Of a DNA stretch of 32,050 bases, positions 26,058 to 32,050 are shown in pieces. The stretch comes from an uncultured Ruminococcus sp. (GTDB lineage: Bacteria; Bacillota; Clostridia; Oscillospirales; Acutalibacteraceae). Location of the stretch: the NCBI GenBank assembly GCA_902786345.1, contig CADACB010000029.1, forward strand, positions 1 to 32,050, given 5' to 3'. Positions within the stretch are counted from its first letter, which is position 1, and every line of letters begins with the position of its first letter. A model generated the notes under the pieces. The model did not search any database and was not told the DNA's origin. It was given only the letters and a program-made list of their open reading frames with translations. Position numbers and translations under genes: made by a program.

Positions 26058-26632
26058 TCTTACTTATTGATAATTATGACAGCTTTTCTTATAATCTTTA
26101 TCAGATGCTTGGAGAAACAGATTCCGACATCAGGGTTATCCGCAATGATGAGATGACAACAGCTGAGATAAGCAGTCTTGAACCTGAACGGATAATTTTG
26201 TCACCCGGTCCCGGAAGACCTGAGGATGCCGGTATTATCATTGATGCAGTAAAGGAACTTGGAAATTACATTCCCATACTTGGGGTTTGTCTGGGACATC
26301 AGGCAATATGCGCCGCCTTTGGTGCAAAAATTACATATGCAAACAAGCTTATGCATGGTAAGCAGTCAGTTGTAACATTTGACAGGCAGTGCCCGATATT
26401 CTATGGCCTGTCAGACAAAGAGCCTGTTGCACGCTATCACTCACTTGCAGCTGATTCGGCTACTATTCCGGATTGCCTGAAAATAACCTCAACAACTGAG
26501 GATGGTGAAATAATGGCAATACAGCATAGGCAATATCCGATATATGGAGTGCAGTTCCATCCTGAGTCTATTATGACTCCAAATGGAAAAATTATACTTA
26601 GAAATTTTATCATGGGGGAAAATAAAAAGTGA
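26054..26632 (+). CDS. trpG: Anthranilate synthase component II (glutamine amidotransferase)
   Basis: This 192-residue class I amidotransferase supplies ammonia from glutamine to TrpE. The catalytic triad is visible: Cys79 in LGVCLGHQ, then His169 and Glu171 in [18 protein letters not shown] is the usual oxyanion and glutamine-site loop. It overlaps trpE (ATGA) and trpD (GTGA). A separate para-aminobenzoate role for the same subunit is common in Firmicutes and cannot be excluded. Confidence 0.96.
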   Translation: MILLIDNYDSFSYNLYQMLGETDSDIRVIRNDEMTTAEISSLEPERIILSPGPGRPEDAGIIIDAVKELGNYIPILGVCLGHQAICAAFGAKITYANKLMHGKQSVVTFDRQCPIFYGLSDKEPVARYHSLAADSATIPDCLKITSTTEDGEIMAIQHRQYPIYGVQFHPESIMTPNGKIILRNFIMGENKK

Positions 26633-27654
26633 TCAAAGAAGCTATTATCAAAATTGTTAACAAAGAAGATCTCAGCTATGATGAAGCTTATAGTGTTATG
26701 AATGAAATTATGAGCGGTCAGACTACTGCAACACAGAATGCGGCATTTTTGGCGGCACTTTCAACAAAGAGCGCTAAGGCAGAAACTACAGATGAAATTG
26801 CAGGCTGTGCAGCGGCAATGAGAGATCACGCAACTAAGGTTGATACCGGTATGGAGGTTTTTGAAATTGTCGGAACGGGCGGAGACAATGCAGGAAGCTT
26901 CAATATTTCAACAACATCAGCATTGATTGCCGCGGCAGGAGGAATGAAGGTGGCAAAACACGGTAATCGTGCGGCATCCTCTAACAGCGGTACAGCAGAT
27001 TGTTTAGAAGCGCTTGGTGTTAATATCAATCAAAGTCCTAAAAAATGCATTGAGCTTCTGAATGAAGTAGGAATGTGCTTTTTCTTTGCACAGAAATATC
27101 ATACCTCAATGAAATATGTTGGTGGAATCCGCAGAGAACTTGGTTTCCGTACAGTATTCAATATACTTGGTCCTTTGACAAATCCTTCATCACCGTCTAT
27201 GCAGTTGTTGGGAGTTTATGACGATTATCTCGTAGAGCCATTGGCACAGGTGCTTATCAACCTTGGAATTAAAAGAGGTATGGTTGTTTACGGTATGGAC
27301 AAGCTGGATGAGATTTCACTCAGTGCACCTACAAAGGTTTGTGAGATCAAGGATGGTTGGTTTAAGTCTTATACGATCAAACCTGAAGCATTCGGATTTG
27401 AAAGGTGCACAAAGGAAGATCTGAAGGGCGGCACACCTGCCGAAAATGCTCAGATTACCCGTGATATACTTAATGGTGTTAAATGCCACAAGCGGAATGC
27501 CGTACTTATGAATGCCGGAGCTGCGTTATATATCGGCGGTAAGTCAGATAGTATAAAGAAAGGAATAGAGCTTGCTGCCGAGATTATTGATTCGGGAAAA
27601 GCATCAGAAACACTTGAAAAAATGATAGCTGTAAGCAATCGTCCCGAGGTGTGA
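26629..27654 (+). CDS. trpD: Anthranilate phosphoribosyltransferase
   Basis: TrpD joins anthranilate to PRPP, giving phosphoribosyl-anthranilate. The 341-residue protein starts at GTG 26629, overlapping the trpG stop by four bases. The PRPP loop [15 protein letters not shown] and the [15 protein letters not shown] stretch, which binds PRPP and metal, are both intact. [22 protein letters not shown] holds the conserved Arg of the anthranilate site; it is cited here only by its core [10 protein letters not shown]. Length and order are normal, and no amidotransferase domain is fused to it. Confidence 0.97.
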   Translation: MIKEAIIKIVNKEDLSYDEAYSVMNEIMSGQTTATQNAAFLAALSTKSAKAETTDEIAGCAAAMRDHATKVDTGMEVFEIVGTGGDNAGSFNISTTSALIAAAGGMKVAKHGNRAASSNSGTADCLEALGVNINQSPKKCIELLNEVGMCFFFAQKYHTSMKYVGGIRRELGFRTVFNILGPLTNPSSPSMQLLGVYDDYLVEPLAQVLINLGIKRGMVVYGMDKLDEISLSAPTKVCEIKDGWFKSYTIKPEAFGFERCTKEDLKGGTPAENAQITRDILNGVKCHKRNAVLMNAGAALYIGGKSDSIKKGIELAAEIIDSGKASETLEKMIAVSNRPEV

Positions 27655-27656
27655 TT

Positions 27657-28439
27657 ATGACAATATTAGATGAGCTTGCTGCTTATGCAAGAATACGCGT
27701 TGCCGAGGCAAAAAAAACAATCAGTCTTGCCGGACTGAGACAATCGGCTGTGTCTGCCGGAAAAGGGAGTTTTTCCTTTGAAAATGCCTTAAAAAAACCC
27801 GGGATGTCATTTATCTGTGAGTGCAAGAAAGCGTCACCCTCTAAGGGATTGATCGATCCTGAATTCCCTTATTTACAGATAGCAGCGGATTATGAGAAGG
27901 CAGGTGCAGACTGTATTTCTGTTCTGACAGAGCCAAGCAGATTTTTGGGAAGTGATAAATATCTGGAGGAAATATCTTCAAGGGTTTCTATACCATGTTT
28001 AAGAAAGGATTTTACCGTTGATGAATATATGCTGTATCAGTCAAGACTTCTTGGTGCGTCAGCTGTTTTGCTTATATGTTCAATACTTGATAAGGGGCAG
28101 ATAAGGGAATATATCAACATTTGTGATGAACTTGGAATTTCGGCTCTTGTTGAGGCACACGATGAAAAAGAGATTGAGGCGGCGGTTATCGCTGGAGCAA
28201 GAATTATTGGAGTAAACAATCGTAACCTTAAGGATTTTTCAGTCAATACGGAAAACAGCCGAAGACTCAGGGCTTTAGTGCCGCCGGATATAATTTTTGT
28301 TTCTGAAAGCGGTGTAAGAAACACAGAGGACGTACAGCAGCTTCGTGAGATAGGTGTAGATGCTGTATTGATCGGTGAAGCATTGATGAGGGCTGCCGAT
28401 AAAAAAGCAAAGCTTGCCTCGTTGAGAGGTGCAGGATGA
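27657..28439 (+). CDS. trpC: Indole-3-glycerol-phosphate synthase
   Basis: TrpC closes the indole ring from CdRP in a TIM barrel of 260 residues. ATG 27657 follows GAGGTG (27646-27651); a GTG at 27651 overlaps that site and is less likely. Key catalytic stretches are ECKKASPSKG (Glu55, Lys57 and the SPSKG loop at 60-64), LRKDF, LVEAHDE, GVNNRNLKDF and VSESGV, which carry the substrate and phosphate contacts of the family. It is a stand-alone TrpC, not fused to TrpF as in enterobacteria. It overlaps trpF by four bases. Confidence 0.97.
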   Translation: MTILDELAAYARIRVAEAKKTISLAGLRQSAVSAGKGSFSFENALKKPGMSFICECKKASPSKGLIDPEFPYLQIAADYEKAGADCISVLTEPSRFLGSDKYLEEISSRVSIPCLRKDFTVDEYMLYQSRLLGASAVLLICSILDKGQIREYINICDELGISALVEAHDEKEIEAAVIAGARIIGVNNRNLKDFSVNTENSRRLRALVPPDIIFVSESGVRNTEDVQQLREIGVDAVLIGEALMRAADKKAKLASLRGAG

Positions 28440-29044
28440 CAAGAATAAAAATGTGCGGATTGTCAGGATGTGGAGACATAGAAGCAGCAAACAGTATTAT
28501 GCCTGAATATATAGGCTTTGTTTTTGCACAGAAAAGCAAAAGATATGTTTCGCCGGGAATGGCATCAAGGCTAAGAAAAAAACTTTCTCCGGATATTACA
28601 GCAATAGGTGTATTCGTCAATGAAAATGTTGAAACTGTTGCCGGACTTCTTAAAGACGATATAATAGATATAGCACAGCTTCACGGAAATGAGTCGGATG
28701 AATATATCCGCAGGCTTAGAGAGTTGACAGACAAGCCGCTGATTCAGGCATTTAAAATAGAGAATTATCAGACTATATTAAGGGCAGAACAAAGTATTGC
28801 AGATATGATATTATTAGATTCGGGCACCGGCAGCGGAAAGACCTTTGACTGGGGGCTGCTTGACAATATAAAAAGACCGTATTTTCTTGCAGGCGGACTT
28901 GATCAAAAAAATGTATTCTCGGCAGTTAAAAGGCTTCATCCTTTTGCTGTGGATGTAAGCTCAGGAATTGAAACAGACGGTATTAAAGATAAAATAAAAA
29001 TGGCTGCTTTTGCAGCAGAGGTACGAAAGGAAGATGGAATATGA
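28436..29044 (+). CDS. trpF: Phosphoribosylanthranilate isomerase
   Basis: TrpF carries out the Amadori rearrangement of phosphoribosyl-anthranilate to CdRP. It is a 202-residue TIM barrel with the catalytic Cys in IKMCGL at residues 5-10 and the catalytic Asp in the [14 protein letters not shown] strand. GVFVNE, QLHGNE and LAGGLD, with VDVSSGIE near the end, are the usual phosphate and substrate loops. The ATG overlaps the trpC stop, and its own stop overlaps trpB, continuing the coupled layout. Confidence 0.96.
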   Translation: MTRIKMCGLSGCGDIEAANSIMPEYIGFVFAQKSKRYVSPGMASRLRKKLSPDITAIGVFVNENVETVAGLLKDDIIDIAQLHGNESDEYIRRLRELTDKPLIQAFKIENYQTILRAEQSIADMILLDSGTGSGKTFDWGLLDNIKRPYFLAGGLDQKNVFSAVKRLHPFAVDVSSGIETDGIKDKIKMAAFAAEVRKEDGI

Positions 29045-30231
29045 CAAACCCGAATGGTCGTTTTGGAATTCATGGAGGACAGTATATTTCCGAAACACTG
29101 ATGAATGCTGTGACTGAGCTTGAAAAAGCTTATAATCACTATAAAAACGACAAGGTATTCAACGAAGAGCTGAGCAGGCTTTTCAATGAATATGCCGGCA
29201 GACCGTCAAGGCTTTATTATGCTGAAAAAATGACAAAGAACCTTGGCGGTGCGAAAATTTATCTTAAGCGTGAGGATCTTAATCATACCGGTGCACACAA
29301 AATTAATAATGTTCTTGGACAGGCTCTTCTTGCCAAGCGTATGGGTAAAACCAGACTGATAGCGGAAACAGGAGCAGGTCAGCACGGTGTTGCAACAGCA
29401 ACCGCAGCGGCTCTTATGGGTATGGAATGTGTAGTATTTATGGGTGAAGAGGATACAAAACGACAGGCGTTGAATGTATATCGTATGAAGCTTCTTGGCT
29501 CGGAGGTCGTCCCTGTTACAAGCGGTACGGCTACTCTTAAGGATGCCGTGTCAGAGGCAATGAGGGAATGGGTAGGCCGTATTGAAGATACACATTATTG
29601 TCTTGGCTCTGTTATGGGACCACATCCCTTTCCTACTATTGTCCGTGATTTTCAGTCGGTCATATCCAAAGAGATCAAGGAACAGATGATTGAAAAAGAG
29701 GGAAGACTGCCTGATGCCGTTATTGCATGTGTTGGCGGAGGCTCTAATGCCATTGGCAGCTTCTATCATTTTATTGATGATAAGGATGTACGTCTTATCG
29801 GATGTGAAGCAGCCGGAAGAGGTATAGATACATTTGAAACAGCGGCAACCATATCAACGGGTAAGCTTGGTATTTTCCACGGAATGAAGTCATATTTTTG
29901 TCAGGATGAATTTGGCCAGATAGCACCTGTATATTCTATTTCAGCCGGTCTTGATTATCCCGGTGTCGGTCCTGAACACGCATATCTTTATGATATTGGA
30001 AGAGCAGAGTATACTGCGATAACCGATGATGAAGCTGTTAATGCTTTTGAATATCTTTCAAAAACTGAGGGAATAATTCCGGCAATAGAATCAGCCCACG
30101 CCGTTGCTTATGCAATGAAGCTTGCACCTACTCTGGATAAGGATAAGATAATTGTTATAACCATATCCGGAAGAGGAGATAAAGATTGCGCTGCAATTGC
30201 ACGTTACAGAGGAGTGGATATATATGAGTAA
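29041..30231 (+). CDS. trpB: Tryptophan synthase beta chain
   Basis: TrpB condenses indole and serine on pyridoxal phosphate. The 396-residue protein carries the PLP Lys87 in HKINN, the catalytic Glu109 in AETGAGQHG, and the cofactor phosphate loop GGGSNAIG. The sequence is of the common TrpB1 type that pairs with TrpA. The [11 protein letters not shown] start is typical, and trpA follows with an eight-base overlap. Confidence 0.97.
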   Translation: MTNPNGRFGIHGGQYISETLMNAVTELEKAYNHYKNDKVFNEELSRLFNEYAGRPSRLYYAEKMTKNLGGAKIYLKREDLNHTGAHKINNVLGQALLAKRMGKTRLIAETGAGQHGVATATAAALMGMECVVFMGEEDTKRQALNVYRMKLLGSEVVPVTSGTATLKDAVSEAMREWVGRIEDTHYCLGSVMGPHPFPTIVRDFQSVISKEIKEQMIEKEGRLPDAVIACVGGGSNAIGSFYHFIDDKDVRLIGCEAAGRGIDTFETAATISTGKLGIFHGMKSYFCQDEFGQIAPVYSISAGLDYPGVGPEHAYLYDIGRAEYTAITDDEAVNAFEYLSKTEGIIPAIESAHAVAYAMKLAPTLDKDKIIVITISGRGDKDCAAIARYRGVDIYE

Positions 30232-30994
30232 AATAAAAAATGCATTTTCAAACGGTAAAGCGTTTATTCCTTTTATAACCTGTGGAGATCCAGATCTTGA
30301 AACAACCGAGGCAGTTGTTCGTGCTGCCATAGAGAATGGTGCTGATCTTATAGAGCTTGGAATACCGTTTTCCGATCCGACAGCTGAAGGACCTGTGATT
30401 CAGGAGGCTAATATTCGTGCTCTGAGGGGCGGTGTTAATACTAAAAAAATATTTGATCTTGTCCGTAAGCTGAGAAAGGATATAACAGTGCCGATCGTGT
30501 TTATGACATATGCAAATGTTGTTTTTTCCTATGGAGCAGAAAGCTTTATATCTGTTTGTCACGATATTGGCATTGACGGCTTGGTAATACCGGATATTCC
30601 TTATGAAGAAAAAGAGGAATTTCTGCCCATATGCAGAAAATTTGGTGTTGACCTGATCTCGTTTATAGCGCCTACTTCGGAAAATCGTATTGCAAAAATT
30701 GCAAAAGAAGCAGAGGGCTTTTTATATGTAGTTTCAAGTCTTGGAGTTACGGGTACAAGAAGTGAGATAACAACCGATCTTGCTTCTATTATGAAAATTA
30801 TCAGGGAGAATACCAATATTCCATGTGCAATAGGTTTTGGTATTTCAACTCCTGAGCAGGCAAAGGAAATGTCTGAACTTTCTGATGGTGCTATTGTCGG
30901 TTCAGCTATCATAAAGCTTTTAGAAAAGTATGGTAAGGATGCACCCTCATATGTGGGTGAGTACATAAAAAAGATGAAAGCGGCAATTCGGTAG
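30224..30994 (+). CDS. trpA: Tryptophan synthase alpha chain
   Basis: TrpA releases indole from indole-3-glycerol phosphate and channels it to TrpB. ATG 30224 follows AGAGGAG by nine bases and lies inside the end of trpB; a TTG at 30197 is unlikely. In the 256-residue barrel the catalytic Glu is Glu44 (LIELG, equal to enteric Glu49). The second acid, Asp60 in enteric enzymes, is Glu55 here, in FSDPTAEGP. Loop 6 is present as LGVTGTRSE. No terminator follows, so some readthrough into guaA is possible. Confidence 0.95.
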   Translation: MSKIKNAFSNGKAFIPFITCGDPDLETTEAVVRAAIENGADLIELGIPFSDPTAEGPVIQEANIRALRGGVNTKKIFDLVRKLRKDITVPIVFMTYANVVFSYGAESFISVCHDIGIDGLVIPDIPYEEKEEFLPICRKFGVDLISFIAPTSENRIAKIAKEAEGFLYVVSSLGVTGTRSEITTDLASIMKIIRENTNIPCAIGFGISTPEQAKEMSELSDGAIVGSAIIKLLEKYGKDAPSYVGEYIKKMKAAIR

Positions 30995-31011
30995 TGCTTT
31001 TTGGTTATTTA

Positions 31012-31041
31012 TTGACTTTTGTTTATTTTGTCTGTTATAAT
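31012..31041 (+). promoter_or_regulatory. Sigma-A promoter for guaA
   Basis: TTGACT (31012-31017), 18 bases and TATAAT (31036-31041) form a strong promoter. The leader is only about 25 bases long, too short for a purine riboswitch. Confidence 0.75.
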
Positions 31042-31073
31042 GTTTTCATAAAATAAAAAATGCGGAGGTTACT

Positions 31074-32050
31074 ATGAAAGGAAATGTTAGACCGGAAACA
31101 ATGACAAGAATTACCACACAAAGTCTTGCGGAGGCTTTTATTGATGAACAGGTAAAGGAACTTAGAGAACAGATTGGCAATAAAAAAGTTTTGCTTGCTC
31201 TTTCGGGCGGTGTTGACAGCTCGGTTGTTGCTGCTTTGCTTATAAAGGCAGTAGGCAAACAACTGGTTTGTGTTCACGTTAATCACGGACTGCTGCGTAA
31301 GGGTGAGCCTGAACAGGTTATTGAGGTATTCAGAAATCAGATGGATGCTAACCTTGTTTATGTTGATGCAGTTGACCGTTTTCTCGACAAGCTTGCAGGT
31401 GTTGCTGAGCCTGAGAAAAAGAGAAAGATTATCGGAGCAGAGTTTATCCGTGTATTTGAAGAAGAGGCACGTAAGCTTGAGGGGATAGAGTTTCTTGCTC
31501 AGGGAACAATATATCCGGATATACTCGAGAGTGATGGCGTAAAAGCACATCATAATGTCGGCGGACTGCCTGAGGATATGAAATTTGAACTTGTTGAGCC
31601 TGTAAAGCTTCTTTTCAAAGACGAAGTAAGAGTTGTAGGCAAAGCACTTGGACTGCCCGATAATATGATATTCCGTCAGCCGTTCCCAGGTCCCGGACTA
31701 GGAGTAAGATGTCTTGGAGCAATTACGCGTGAAAGACTTGAGGCTGTTCGTGAATCAGATGCGATACTAAGAGAAGAATTTGCAAAGAACGGACTTGAAG
31801 GAAAGGTATGGCAGTATTTTACAGCTGTTCCGGATTTTAAATCGGTAGGTGTTGTTGCCGGCAAGCGTACATTTGCCTATCCTGTAATTATTCGTGCTGT
31901 TAACACGACAGATGCTATGACTGCTACTGTTGAAAATGTTCCGTTTGAACTTCTGCAGCATATAACATCTCGTATTACGTCTGAGGTTGCAAATGTAAAC
32001 AGGGTTCTTTATGACCTGACACCAAAGCCTTCTGCTACTATAGAGTGGGA
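31074..32050 (+). CDS. guaA: GMP synthase, ATP-pyrophosphatase plus dimerisation domain only (3' end cut by the window)
   Basis: This enzyme aminates XMP to GMP. ATG 31074 follows GCGGAGGT. The PP-loop SGGVDSS is at residues 44-50, [10 protein letters not shown] and LAQGTIYPD follow, and the C-terminal dimerisation domain has [10 protein letters not shown]. The last codons in view read ATIEW plus GA, the normal GuaA ending ATIEWE, so only the last base of the final codon and the stop lie outside. With about 326 residues the protein lacks the N-terminal class I glutamine amidotransferase domain of typical bacterial GuaA (about 510-525 residues). It should use free ammonia or a separate GATase subunit. 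Confidence 0.9.
   Translation, partial: MKGNVRPETMTRITTQSLAEAFIDEQVKELREQIGNKKVLLALSGGVDSSVVAALLIKAVGKQLVCVHVNHGLLRKGEPEQVIEVFRNQMDANLVYVDAVDRFLDKLAGVAEPEKKRKIIGAEFIRVFEEEARKLEGIEFLAQGTIYPDILESDGVKAHHNVGGLPEDMKFELVEPVKLLFKDEVRVVGKALGLPDNMIFRQPFPGPGLGVRCLGAITRERLEAVRESDAILREEFAKNGLEGKVWQYFTAVPDFKSVGVVAGKRTFAYPVIIRAVNTTDAMTATVENVPFELLQHITSRITSEVANVNRVLYDLTPKPSATIEW

Noticed and set aside
1-32050. CRISPR arrays, rRNA or tRNA genes, complete insertion sequences
   Set aside because: No regularly spaced repeats, no rRNA or tRNA-like sequence and no transposase were seen on either strand.

Overview
The window looks like chromosome of a low-to-moderate GC member of the Clostridia, most likely an Oscillospiraceae or Ruminococcus-like gut bacterium. 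The evidence is the sigma-A promoters, the strong GGAGG ribosome sites, a tRNA-Trp-sensing T-box ahead of a seven-gene trp operon, a YlbM/TmcAL protein next to acetate kinase, and a heterodimeric ABC exporter. The genus is inference from gene style only.

Bases 1 to about 12,550 form an accessory defence island whose codon usage differs visibly from the rest. Its left edge (about 78) cuts into the first codons of a GIY-YIG / SF2 helicase / N6-adenine methyltransferase polypeptide. Next comes a Gabija pair: a GajA-like OLD ATPase-TOPRIM nuclease, split by a one-base shift in a run of seven A, and a GajB-like UvrD helicase. An McrBC pair follows, in which McrB carries an EVE-like reader domain. 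All five genes are on the + strand. McrC is followed by a 22-codon ORF and an intrinsic terminator. Bases 10.4 to 12.1 kb are a graveyard: a possible membrane mini-ORF, an SF1 helicase fragment broken at both ends, and the tail of a helix-turn-helix (possibly recombinase) protein with no start. A TfoX-domain gene and a mini-ORF interrupted by TGA close the island.

Bases 12.7 to 16.8 kb (- strand) hold a two-gene heterodimeric ABC exporter, with the non-canonical ATP site in the upstream subunit. From 17.2 to 20.2 kb (+ strand) an LPG-synthase/AglD-type membrane protein and two GT2 glycosyltransferases form a small envelope glycoconjugate cluster, ending at a nested palindromic terminator. TmcAL (- strand) and ackA (+ strand) diverge from a 138-base gap, and an OGG1-type DNA glycosylase follows.

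From 24.2 kb to the end, a consensus promoter and a T-box with a UGG specifier drive trpEGDCFBA. The genes overlap or nearly touch throughout and encode the whole chorismate-to-tryptophan pathway. A separate promoter then drives a GMP synthase that lacks the amidotransferase domain; its last codon is cut by the window edge.

The strongest leads are the homopolymer frameshift that splits gajA, the decapitated nuclease at the island edge, and the rearranged remnants between McrC and TfoX.
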